A stretch of DNA of 64,000 nucleotides, taken from the NCBI GenBank assembly GCA_011947345.1, contig JAAVTG010000005.1, positions 62,001-126,000 of the forward strand, given 5' to 3'. Shown piece by piece: positions 54,087-64,000 of the stretch. This DNA is from Phytophthora quininea. Its lineage: Eukaryota; Oomycota; Peronosporomycetes; Peronosporales; Peronosporaceae. Position numbers and translations under genes: made by a program. Within the stretch, counting starts at the first letter, position 1. Every line of letters starts with the position of its first letter. Below the pieces are notes generated by a model, which saw only the letters and a list, made by a program, of their open reading frames with translations, searched no databases and was not told the DNA's origin.

Positions 54087-54791
54087 ATGAGCACCACCAG
54101 CAAGTTTCTTAACAGCGAAGATGCCGCTCTTGACGAGGTATTGGCGTTCATCGACTCTTCCGACTTCGATCATGTATTTTCGACAATCGAAGACCGCAGC
54201 GATACCACCGACTTCTTGCACGACTACGAGGGTGAGTGCATGGTCATTGACGACACTCTCCCAGACAAGGACACTGCACAAGACAATCAAGACCCAGCTC
54301 AAATCAAGTCTCTAGCTGCAACTCAACCGCCCGGCTCGGCTCTCCCAAACTCCTCGATCGAGTTGAGGTGGCCCGTGATCCCAACTAAAGAACGTGGCCG
54401 CGTGCGGGAGCGCATCTTCCATCTACGAGAAGTGGTGAATCAGTTGGAGAGTCAACTGCACGTGCTCAACGTCCACAGCAAGAGAGCTCGAACGTTGGTC
54501 GCATCCGGCGATGAAAACTCGCATGAGACTCGAAGTGATGCCGATGGAGATGTTGTCACTTGGCGACAACTGGCCACAAGACAGCACACTGCTAGACGGG
54601 AGGCGGAGGAAGAGAATACGCGTCTTCGGGAGCGACTGGAAGAGCAGATCCGAGTGGCCAAGCGACTCGAGCATCTCATCCGAGGACAGCTTTCGGACCG
54701 TGCTGGTGCCCCTAGGAACTGGTGGGGTCGACCATGGGATGATGTGGCAACAATGATCGCCGCTGCAGCGCCTATAATATCCTGCAGCTGA
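54087..54791 (+). CDS. P27: short bZIP-like protein without START-like domain
   Basis: Open frame of 234 residues from the ATG at 54087. Acidic N-terminus SEDAALDEVLAFIDSSDFDH; weak basic segment KERGRVRERIFHLREVVNQL with ESQLHVLNV; second helix TWRQLATRQHTARREAEEEN and EQIRVAKRLEHLIRGQL. It ends GRPWDDVATMIAAAAPIISCS just after the place of the first family intron. About 630 bases downstream show no START-like remnant. Like P15 it may be a genuine short form or a truncated copy whose 3' half was lost. Confidence 0.68.
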   Translation: MSTTSKFLNSEDAALDEVLAFIDSSDFDHVFSTIEDRSDTTDFLHDYEGECMVIDDTLPDKDTAQDNQDPAQIKSLAATQPPGSALPNSSIELRWPVIPTKERGRVRERIFHLREVVNQLESQLHVLNVHSKRARTLVASGDENSHETRSDADGDVVTWRQLATRQHTARREAEEENTRLRERLEEQIRVAKRLEHLIRGQLSDRAGAPRNWWGRPWDDVATMIAAAAPIISCS

Positions 54792-55426
54792 TCGATCGGG
54801 TCAAACAAGCGGAAACTGCATAATCTGCATCGACCGCGTCAACAGGGCTGTTGCCAATGGCTTTGTGCGCTATAGTACCAGTAGCGCATCACGGTATCCT
54901 GTACACGATAGTCTTGTGGTTGATCAAGCTGGATAGGTCATGCAATCCACACACGCATTTCATTAACGCTTAATCTACGTCTACCGCTATGTAACTAGGC
55001 CGATGGAATACATTTGCGCGACCATATCTCTTTGCTGCCTGCCACAGACTTCCACGGCTGTTTTGACGCAGGACACACGGCCGTCCTGGCCCAGGACCTG
55101 GGCGCACAAGACGCGAGGGACATTTTGGGACGATCTCTCCCGAAGACTCTACAGGAATCCAGTAAGGCCATCCCGCATGTTGTTGCGGTACGGAAAGTCG
55201 GCGGGCAAGATCGGCTCGGAGGTGTTTACACGGCTCTGTGTTCTGCCTCCTGCCGCAATCACTTGGCTCAATTTGTGGTCTGTGCTCATGTCTACACTAA
55301 ATACTATAGAAGTTGAAACTGCGGAAGAGCTTTCATTGACACTCTTTCTTGACGGAGCGAACTGCAGCTCTCGTCGGGGTGGCTAGTACTCTCGTTGCTG
55401 CTTTCGGCTCAACCGTTCGTCGAATC
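54792..55426. other. Intergenic region P27/P28
   Basis: About 635 bases without a recognisable gene. TGCATAATCTGC occurs at 54817-54828, followed by CATCGACCGCG; this resembles the sequence after the P18 inverted repeat (TGCATAATCTGC, then TCGACCGC). Open frames of about 100 codons at 55003-55386 have no motif. Confidence 0.4.
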
Positions 55427-56767
55427 ATGGAGATCGACCCATTCGCGACTATTCTTCCGTACCCGGGCGACGGCCTCTCGTTCGAGGAGACCCTCGCACT
55501 CATTACGGATTGGGGCTTCGAAGATGAAGCGCTCGGTCCGGTTGGCATACTTACTCCCAAGGTACAAGTAACGCCAAGGCCACCTGCTCCTGGCCCTGGT
55601 CCTGAGACCTGCCAATCGATCAGCGAGCCTACAGGAGCATCCACTGTGAAGACGACGGCAGCCAAGAAAAAGAGCAAGCGGAGGAGACCCAAGGACGAGC
55701 TGGACAAGCTGCGCCGACACGTTGTCCAGTTGACCTCTAGACGCGATGAGCTGCGGCTGGAGGCGACGAGGAAGAAAAAGCTGGACAGCTCCCGACTGGA
55801 GAGTGCGGCGATGCTGGAGCTCCTCGCAAACCTGCAGCGGGACCTGCGCACTCGAGCAGAGGACGAGAAAATGGAACTGCGCAAAATACTGCGCAAGCAG
55901 CGCCGCAAGGCGCTCTACTTGAGTCGGCACTGCGCAGCGGCCCAAGCACAAGGGCAAAGGTACGCTTTCAGTCGAATGATGCCAATATGTGCTTATCAGC
56001 CAACTGACCGTCGTCGCTGGCAGGTTACACAAGCATGTGACCCCTTTCCAGGGCTGGAGTGGAGGTTGAATACCTTGCCCGCTACAGATGACGGTGTAGT
56101 GTTTGACAATTTGGCGAGGCTGCTTGACGGGATGTACCTGGAGACGGTGAGTTCGCTCAGCGCGAACGCGTCGTCAATCTTACCGTGGAAGAGCTCTCGC
56201 AGTGGATCTGGGGCCGTTTTCAGCGATCAAGATCGTAAAATCTTCCCATTCGACCAAGAAGTAGCCGAGGCCGCACTGTGGGAGTCGATAAGTGAAAGAG
56301 GCATCCAAGATGTCGACAGCTTCGATATTACCTGCACTGAAGGCGTGAACAACACCATATCCAGTTCTTGGCGATCAATTTACAACCGAGGCAGTTTGAC
56401 AGTGGATGTTCTGGCGCACCGAGTGGCCCGTAAGTTCATCGGGGATGGCCACACAATTGTGGTTTGCCGCACGCTGACGCAGCCAACGTCCACCGGCTCG
56501 TTATCACTGTCAGGATTTGAGTACATGGAAAATCGCTATTTCGTCATTCAGCACGTCGGAACCTCTGGCAGGACTGCGATTTCCTGCTACCTGGAAGTGG
56601 AACGTCGCGATAGGTCTCGCATGACAGAGGATCGAAGCCACCCACGCGATGCAGCCTTGCTGAGTAATTACGAACGGCTGGCTTGGCAACATTTGATCGC
56701 TACTCGCGGTCAAACGCTCGAGAATTTACTGCTAGATGAAGACCGTAAACGGCGCAACGTCCACTGA
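55427..56767 (+). CDS. P28: divergent bZIP-like / START-like protein
   Basis: Open frame of 446 residues from the ATG at 55427. N-terminus FATILPYPGDGLSFEETLAL, a Pro-rich linker, then AAKKKSKRRRPKDELDKLRR and HVVQLTSRRDELRL. The C-terminal half aligns with P8: VVFDNLARLLDGMYLETVSS, IFPFDQEVAEAALWESISER, GSLTVDVLAHRVARKFIGDG, TIVVCRTLTQP and QTLENLLLDEDRK. A GTACGC donor (55960) and a CTGGCAG acceptor (56023) occur near the first family intron, but splicing them (64 nt) would break the frame while reading through keeps it, so I leave it unspliced. Confidence 0.72.
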   Translation: MEIDPFATILPYPGDGLSFEETLALITDWGFEDEALGPVGILTPKVQVTPRPPAPGPGPETCQSISEPTGASTVKTTAAKKKSKRRRPKDELDKLRRHVVQLTSRRDELRLEATRKKKLDSSRLESAAMLELLANLQRDLRTRAEDEKMELRKILRKQRRKALYLSRHCAAAQAQGQRYAFSRMMPICAYQPTDRRRWQVTQACDPFPGLEWRLNTLPATDDGVVFDNLARLLDGMYLETVSSLSANASSILPWKSSRSGSGAVFSDQDRKIFPFDQEVAEAALWESISERGIQDVDSFDITCTEGVNNTISSSWRSIYNRGSLTVDVLAHRVARKFIGDGHTIVVCRTLTQPTSTGSLSLSGFEYMENRYFVIQHVGTSGRTAISCYLEVERRDRSRMTEDRSHPRDAALLSNYERLAWQHLIATRGQTLENLLLDEDRKRRNVH

Positions 56768-57161
56768 TTCTCCCCAGCTTGTTGTAGAAACTAGATTGAA
56801 GAAGAACTGGCGTACTCATCGACAATGTTTTCTACTTAATGCACGTATCATTCGTGAGATTGCTTTGCCTCTAGCAATGCCTTTGTCAGTGTCGGTTGAT
56901 GTAGACAACTGAATCTATTGAGCTGTGGCTCACAGCTCCCTGCCAACAACTCATACCGTCGTACTGGCGCATGGTAGATCGCACGTTTCTCTTCGATAAG
57001 ATTGTCCACACTGATCAGCATCTGTCAATTGTGAATACTTGTACGGCAACGTCGCTTTGGCACTCTCAAACTAAAGCGTATCGATCCGACCGAACTAGTT
57101 AATAGATCAACGTATACATGCATTTCCTGCTCAAAGGTTACATGGAGCCGCACGAAAACAT
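56768..57161. other. Intergenic region between P28 and the ABCA gene
   Basis: About 390 bases between convergent genes. No open frame, repeat or RNA gene is evident; it should contain the two 3' ends. Confidence 0.4.
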
Positions 57162-60100
57162 TTAGCGTGTAGGACCACTCATTGCGGCGTCAGGCCCACT
57201 CGTCTTCTGCTGACTTGCGAATGCGTTGAAGATCTGCTCCAGCGTGGTCTGCGAGACGCTGTACTCGCGGATCGACAGCTGCGTCTTGGCGTTCTCCACC
57301 ACGTCGAACACATGCGACAGACGCAGGTCGACGTTGCGGTCGTGCTGGTCGACGATCTTGAACCAGCACGAGTCATGACGACGCTCCAGCACCTCGACCG
57401 ACCCGAAGCTCTCTTCCAGGAACGCTGCCAAATCCTCGAACTGCGTCTCGGTGATCCACCACGCTGCGAGGCTGCTCGCCAAGACGTATCCGTCGCGCTT
57501 GACCAGGCTGGCGATCGTGTGGCCGGTCGGGTGTGTGCTGGCGATCTTCTCGGACCACGCGGCATTGCCCAGCAACAGAGATTTCTGCTCGAGCTCGTCT
57601 TCACTGATGCGGGTATCAGGCGAGTCGAAATACCGCGATGCCAGCGCCGCCACGTCCTCCGCTGATGGTGTCCGCAGCTTGGCGTCGAACATGAGACCGT
57701 CGCCGAATCGGTTCTTCAAGTGTTGCACGCTGCCGAGACATTTAAGCCCGCCACCGACCATGATGCCGACGCGCGTACACAGCGCCTCGCACTCCTCCAT
57801 GCTGTGCGTCGTCAGCACCACCGTCGACTCCTTGTTGTACGTCGAGATCTCCGAGATGACGTCCCACATGAACCGTCTCGAGACCGGGTCCATGCCTGTA
57901 GAAGGCTCGTCGAGGAACAGAATCCTCGGCCCGCCGATCATCGCGATGGCCACCGACAGCTTGCGCTTGTTGCCGCCGCTCAAACTGCCCGCTAGCTTGT
58001 TTTCGAACGCGGTCAGGTTCAACTGCTCCATCTTCTGGCGCACAACTCCGTCCAGGTCTGCGCTCGCGACGCCCTTGATTTTGGCAAACAGCTCCAGGTG
58101 TTCACGAACCGTCAAGAGATCGATCAGCGCGTCGAACTGCGGACAGTATCCGATCTGCCGCCGGACTTCCACTTGCTGCGTCATGATGTCGAAGCCGCTG
58201 AGAGTGGCCCTGCCCGAGGTCGGCACGATATCACCCGTCAGCATCTTCATCGTGGTGGTCTTGCCGGCGCCGTTGATCCCGAGGAACCCAAAGCACTCGC
58301 CCTGCTTGAGGCCGAAGGACAGGTCCTGTACGGCCACCTTCTCTCCCTTGCGGTAGACCTTGCGGAGGTTTTGCAGCTTGATCATATCGTTGTCAGCACC
58401 GCCATTTAAGACGCGCCTCGCTTCAGCTGCAACGTCTTCGTCGATTTCGCCGTGCTCCACGGGGATATCCGGATCTTTGGACAGCGACGCTTTGATTTTC
58501 GGGAAGGTCGAGGCGTAGTCGATGGCCACCGCGAGAGCGAAGTAGAGCACCGCATCCAAAACCAAGTAGATGATCTCGTAGCCGGTGTTATCCAGCGCGA
58601 AGGGGTCTTTCGGAATGTGCTGGTCGGTTTGATATCCGCCCGTTTTCACGATCTCGATGATGGTCAGGTTGACCAGTCCTCGTCCGAGGCAGTACAATGG
58701 GGACAGACGCCAAATGAACTGCAAACCCTTGTCGACGTCTTCGGTGCTTCCGATGGACTGCATCACAAAGGATACAATGAGGACAGCCAGTCCCAGCACG
58801 AAGTTGATCAGGATCATATATGTCTGCGACGACGACGGGTTGGTGAACATGTACGACCAGCAGTACGCGTACGGACAAATCGCCAGCCCAAACAGGATGA
58901 AGAGGACGACGACAGCGATAAATGTCGCGCCATCGCAGTTCAGGCAGGCACTTGACCCCGTGAGGGGGCAAGGTCGTACGCTTGGATCAACGCTAGGGCG
59001 ATGCCGGCCGGGATCAGGAAGACGGCAAAATCCCAAATGTAGTTCGCAGCCCAGAACGCTTTGATCCCAGCGCCAGATACCAGTTGCTGGTGCTTGGAGT
59101 TGTGGTCCGGGGACCGCTCCCGAACAAGAGCCACCACAATGGATGCCGGGTAGTAGGCGAAGGCGATCACGATGAACAACACCGACGTAAACGAGGTGTA
59201 TGCCGAGAACAGTGCGGTGTTCGTAGCAGTGAGCGGCAGTGGGTGGTCATTCACCGTCAAGCTCAGCTGGGACGGCTTGATGCTCGGGTCGTGCTGGGTG
59301 GCCATGAGGCGATAAAGTGACTGGTCCATGAATGACTTGAACACGATCGAGCCGTGCGTCAGCGTCGTGTTGATCAGGACGTTGTAGCCGAAGACGTTGT
59401 TGTCCCCATCTGCGTGAATGAGGTATCCGCCGAATTGGTCCGCGATCTCGTCCGTGTGCGCCCGACTAAAGATCTTCTCGCTCAATCGGAGCTGGTACCC
59501 GGTGGCATCAGTCGCGTTGATGGTTGGATCGTTGTAGACGATGTCGAAGACGGTAGGCGAGTCGCTTGAGTACGGCGGGTTGCCGATATCGCTCTCGCTG
59601 AGCGTCACGATGGATGCGCCGGAGAAATAATCGCTGCCCAACGCAGTCTCGCACCACTCGCCGGAATTCTGTTCACAGAAGCTTGGAAGCAGCACTTCGC
59701 CCGCTTTGGACTTCAACTTGGACAACGTCAGCGCCATGAACGGATCGTTGCTCGATAGCCCGGCAGCCTTCAGGATGGACAGGCCGAACACGAGCCACGC
59801 CACCGGAAGCAACAAGCCCACCACAAACAATTTTCTGTCCCTCCTGGCCATGCGGAACCGCTTCTGGATCATCGCCACCAATTGCGTGAAGAACATCGAG
59901 CGACGAAGACCGCTCACCGGCAACGAACTTCCTTGTCGATCCAGCCTGTAGTAGCAATTCTCCGCTGCCGGCCTGTCGCCAACAATTGGAATGCTGTCTT
60001 GTGGGTTCACCGCGTGCTGCTTGACTCGGTTCTGCAGTGTGTGCTGTTGCTCTTCGTCCGATGCCTCGGCCACCTTGATGAACACCTCCTCCATCGTCGT

Positions 60101-63099
60101 CACTGAAATGCCGTACGACAGCACCGCCAATTCCGCCAGACTTTTGTCCAGCTTGCGGAACATCTTCGGGAAGAGCGACGAGCTGTCGAGAGGCAGCTGG
60201 AACGCGATCTCCGTGCCTACGTTGCTCAACACGGTGCAGGACGGGATGTAGCGCTCGACGAAACTGATCACGCTTGCGTCGTCGCAGCGCTCCTCCTTCA
60301 CGATGGTCAAGTTGTAGCCGACACCGTAGCGGTTCTTCAGGAACAGTGCTGACCCGCAGCATCGAAGCTCTCCTTCCGCCATGATGGCGATACGGTCACC
60401 CAAAATGTCGGCTTCGTCCATGAAGTGCGTCGTGAGCACCATGACGCGGTCCTGGCGGTTGGCCATGAGGATCTCCCACGTGCTGCGGCGAGAGTATGGG
60501 TCCATTCCAGAGGTCGGTTCGTCGAGGAACACCAACGAGCTGTCGCCCAGCAAGGAAATCGCCACCGACAGCTTCCGTTTCATGCCCCCGACAGCGCGCT
60601 GGAGATCGTGTCTCGCTTATCCACGAGCCCGACGTCGCGGATCTTCGCCGCGACCTCTTCCTGCAGCCGTTCGCCACTGTAGCCTTTAATCCGAGCGTAG
60701 AACTCGAGGTGGTCTTGCACCGACAGCTCCGGGTACAGCACATCGTGCTGGAAGCAGATGCCGAGCGACTCACGGATCTCGTCCATGTCTTCGCGGAGCG
60801 AGAGTCCATGGAAGGTGGCGTCGCCCGTCGTCGGTGGCGTCACACCCGTGAGCATGGAGATCAAGGTCGTCTTGCCGGCACCGTTGTGGCCCAGCAAGCA
60901 CGTGATCTGGCCCGAGTACATGTTGAGGTGCAGTCCTTTTACAGCCTCCTTTTCACCGCCGGGGACCTGGAAAACCTTTCGAAGACCCTGCACTGACAGT
61001 GCCTCGCCCGTCTGTTCCTGGTCCAGCAAGTCGGAGCTCGCTTGCTCGATGTTGGGGTTCATCTCTACTTCCACAGTAGCGCTGTCTACCGCAGCCGCGA
61101 GCTTCCGGGACTTCCTCCAGTACGACGGGCGCAGCGGGAAATACCACTTCTCAGGAGTGCCGTATTCTTTCGGAATGACCTTCTCGAAGTACAGCCCAAG
61201 AAGCGTGTACAGGACGGCATCAATAGCGAAGTAATAGAGCGCCGTGGAGAAGCGGAAGTTGTTGATGGGGTCGGAAGCGCTGCCGAACGAAATGCCGACG
61301 CCCGACGTTTCCGACGAAGCCAGCGAGTTGACTCCGAAGACGAGGCCCGCCGGCGCCAAGATGCACGCCGCGCTCTTGGACGACTCCGCGGACGAGTCGT
61401 TGAACCCCGCCGTGACGCCGTACATGACGAAGAAGAGGATGAAGCCGACGTAGACGCCCGTGCGCGACCGCGAGAACATGGTGCTGATCATGAATGCAAA
61501 GGCCAGCACATTCATGCTGAAGAGGAAGAAGAACAGGAACAGCAGCAACGCGCTCGAGTTCGGGAAAAGCTTGACCGCGGCCGCGATCGTCTGCAGCACG
61601 CTGCTCACGAACAGGATGACGATGTACGTGATGAACCAGGAGATCACGATGCTAGACTCCTTGACGCCCAGGATCTTCATCAGCTCTCGCGAGCGCGTCT
61701 CCCTCTCGGACATGAGACCCACGAGGATCTTGGACAGCGGGTGCAGGTACGTGAGGATGAAGAAGATGGGGAAGGCGTTCGTGACCGAGTCGTAGAAAGA
61801 CGAGGACGTGAACGAGTTGATGGGGAACGGCGTCGTGAGCGCCCCGAAGTACGGCTGCGGTGCTTGACGCAGCGGGGTCAACAGCGCTTCGAGCGTGTCA
61901 TCGTCGAGCTGCAAGTCTGTGGCGTTGGAGCTGAGTGGCGACGACTCGCCAAGGAGCTGATTGGACAAGAGGTCGGCGTACTTGGTGGCGGGGTCGTTGA
62001 CCACGGTCTCCAGCAGCCGAGAGTCTAGATCGGCCGAGGATACCGCAGTGGACTCGTTGATCTGGCACGCACCGGTCGTAGCCTTCGTGGTCGCGTCCCA
62101 GTCCGGCAGGCAGTTGACAAAACGCGTGACGAGCGTCTGCAGCGTCATGAAGCCGTTGGTGGTGTACTGCTGGTAGTCGGTCGTGTCGAGCTTGCGGGTG
62201 AAGGAGTTCCACAAGGAGGCGCCGTCGTTGCCGACGGTCTGGGGGATGTACCGGTTGTTGTCGCTATCTCCGACGTATGTCGAGTTGAGTCGCAGCGAGT
62301 ACTCGATGGACGAGGGCTGACCGATGGCGTCGTCACTGGTCGGGTACTGCGTGAAGACGATGGCACCGAAGATGCGAGGCTGGTCCGCCGTCTCGGCGTA
62401 GCCCGAGGACTTCACGTAGCTCTCCAGGTCGTCCTCAGTGTCGAAGAAGACGGTGCTGTCCTCGAACGATGGGATGATGAGCTGCGCCTGCGACGCGTTG
62501 GTCGAGTCGCTGCCGTTGCCGTTGATGACCACCGTCGGGTACCACTGCTTCATGGTCTCGAAGAAGTAGTTGCGCGTGAAGGCGTCGTCGGGGGCGATGG
62601 CGATCTTGAAGGGCGATACGCGGCCCTCGCACTCGGTCGGCAGCGCGTACGGCGACGACGCGTTGAGACTGACCCGGCCGCCGAGACTCAGCTCGTGCTC
62701 GCAGATGGAGCGGTTCTCGGACGTGAAGGTCTTCATGAGGCGGCCGTTATCGAAGGAGAGGTACCCCAGGTGCAGCAGTAGCCCCGAGAGCGTGGTCTCC
62801 GGCGTGGCGAACATGGGCGTAGTATCCTGGCCCACGAGGGACCATCCGTCGGGGTTGAAGAGGTTGTAGGACGTGGTACTGGTGGTGAAGCCCGAGGGCA
62901 CCGTCTTGTCGCTGCTGCTGGTGCGCACGATGTCCATGACGACGATGAAGAGCACGGGCGTGATGATCTCGAAGAGCAGCGCCACGGGGTGCTTGCGCTT
63001 GAGCAGCCAGTTCTTGCGGAGCAGCGGCGGCACGAAGCGCAGGTGGCTCGAGCTTGAACTCGGTGCCGGCCGCGGCGTGCTAGTTGGCACGGATCCCAT
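57162..63099 (-). CDS. ABCA-type full ABC transporter
   Basis: A full transporter (TMD-NBD-TMD-NBD), probably moving lipids across a membrane by family knowledge. ATG 63099, stop 57162. First half: membrane helix [16 protein letters not shown], large extracellular domain, six-helix bundle near residues 520-740, NBD1 with [15 protein letters not shown]-type Walker B ([13 protein letters not shown]). Second half: another extracellular domain, NBD2 with [20 protein letters not shown] and [13 protein letters not shown], then a regulatory tail. Two frame breaks: at about 60586 inside the NBD1 signature (SGGMKRKLS, five G where six are expected) and at about 58965 (LAPLTGSS, five C where six are expected). 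Adding one base at each makes 5940 nt, 1979 residues, so both are probably sequence errors. No introns. Confidence 0.9.
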
Positions 63100-63946
63100 C
63101 GCCAAGAGGTGTGTCGCTCTGGTTTTCGTAGGTGTTTTGTGGCAAATTGCTGAGTGACCGTTGCAACGAGCGCTGCGGCCGCGGTCCGCGGTATCGACGG
63201 GCACCGCCGTATACACGGTCGGGGCAATCAATCGAACGGTTTCCGTCGTAAACAAGGGTCGGGACAATCACAATGCGACGGCCAAACGGTCCTGCGCTAC
63301 GATTGGCTCGTTGGTGCGCAAAAAGCTGTTTGAGTTTGGAGGGGATGTATCTCTCTTGGCAGACCGAATTGCGAGAGCATTGCGTCGAGGCGAGTCGCTC
63401 GGTGTGGTTGAGTACTAGCTAGTACACTGTAAACGGAGCCGTCTGGCGGTATGGCCGCTCTGCAGTGCGTTGCGCTGGGTTCGTCCTGAGTGTGGTGTCC
63501 TGTTGACGTTCACCAAATGTTTATTCGTCTCGGCTGCACTTGACGGTTGCCGTGACCATCTGCCCATGATTTTGTCAAATGACAAACGCTTCAAGCGCAA
63601 TAACGCTATGGGCACCGCCATAGCCTATCCTGGATATGGCGGTTCTAGCCCCCTGATAGCTGACGATTTCACACATACCGATAATACAGTAGTAGCAATG
63701 GACAGAAGTGTGTGTCAACGGCAGCGTCTTGAAGCCTTCAACAGGCGAAAGCGCTTGCCCTTTGCCTACGTGCGTTCAAACACGCGTTCGTACCGTACAA
63801 GTGACAAACAAACTTTCGAGGTTGGGCCGGTACATCCGCGGTTGTCTTTCGGCGTGAATATTGTGAAACTTACATGAATCTCTAAACGTTTCTTGCCTAT
63901 CTAACACTTTGTGTGCTGGAAAAGCGCAAAAACCACAAGAGAAGCG
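63100..63946. promoter_or_regulatory. Intergenic region between two ABCA genes
   Basis: About 850 bases between the start of one ABCA gene and the end of the next on the same strand. The plus-strand frame 63470-63877 has no motif. The part near 63100-63300 probably holds the promoter of the ABCA gene at 57162-63099. Confidence 0.4.
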
Positions 63947-64000
63947 TTAGCACGCGGCGCTTGTGGCGTCAGGCCCACTCGTCTTCTGCTGACTTGCGAA
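63947..64000 (-). CDS. C-terminal end of a second ABCA transporter (partial)
   Basis: The last 35 bases of the window (about 63966-64000) are identical to 57188-57222, the C-terminal end of the ABCA gene, in the same orientation. Read on the minus strand they give [12 protein letters not shown], then TSAAC and a TAA at 63949-63947 instead of the AMSGPTR end. The gene continues beyond the window and is evidently a tandem copy. Confidence 0.8.
   Translation of the reverse strand, partial: FASQQKTSGPDATSAAC

Noticed and set aside
55960..56023. 64-nt GT-AG intron in P28
   Set aside because: Splicing would break the reading frame that carries the conserved C-terminal half; reading through keeps it.
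61042..62028. Plus-strand open frame of 328 codons
   Set aside because: It lies antisense to the ABCA gene, is extremely rich in Arg, Glu and Asp, and has no motif. It is a shadow of a GC-rich coding strand.
63470..63877. Plus-strand frame of 135 codons near the right end
   Set aside because: No motif, no intron signals, ordinary base composition for intergenic DNA; not supported as a gene.

Overview
The window looks like nuclear DNA of an oomycete, most likely a Phytophthora-type Peronosporales species. The evidence is short GT-AG introns of about 50-110 nt, compact alternating genes, a KRE6-type GH16 wall protein, full-length ABCA-type transporters, and a transposon set (PIF/Harbinger with a DUF6818-like Myb partner, Tc1/mariner, Helitron, Fanzor) that is typical of these genomes. 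No rRNA, tRNA or CRISPR array is visible. The species cannot be named from the window.

Layout. From 360 to 56767 the window is dominated by one gene family, called P1-P28 here. Full members have an acidic N-terminus, a bZIP or bZIP-like basic segment with a leucine-rich coiled coil, a second helix with the pattern (S/V)W..IA.RQ..ER..AE.EN..L...L..Q...A..LE..L.K, and a C-terminal domain of about 220 residues that I read as START-like (lipid-binding fold). Copies lie on both strands. Some are intact (P4, P7, P16, P17, P18, P20, P21, P22, P26), some carry one or two single-base frame breaks, some are clear relics (P3, P5, P6, P10, P11), and two are short forms without the START-like part (P15, P27). 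Embedded in the array are a GH16 beta-glucan-synthesis protein (9131-11311) and an MFS transporter (35413-36768). The right end holds a long ABCA transporter (57162-63099) and the first bases of a tandem copy (63947-64000).

Between 16704 and 26270 a nest of transposons splits one family member (P10) into a 3' half at 15747-16698 and a 5' half at 26276-26560. Inside the nest are a Harbinger gene pair (17023-19494), a Tc1/mariner element with 253-bp inverted repeats and a TA duplication (19629-21160), and a Fanzor gene (eukaryotic TnpB relative, RNA-guided nuclease family). A 2762-bp Helitron (23300-26061) sits between the two halves of the Fanzor zinc finger. Taking the Helitron out at its own termini restores the Fanzor frame exactly.

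How the genes may work together: the bZIP-START pairing suggests an expanded family of transcription factors gated by a small hydrophobic ligand (inference). Several frame breaks in otherwise intact genes fall in G or C runs with one base too few, so part of the apparent decay may be assembly error.
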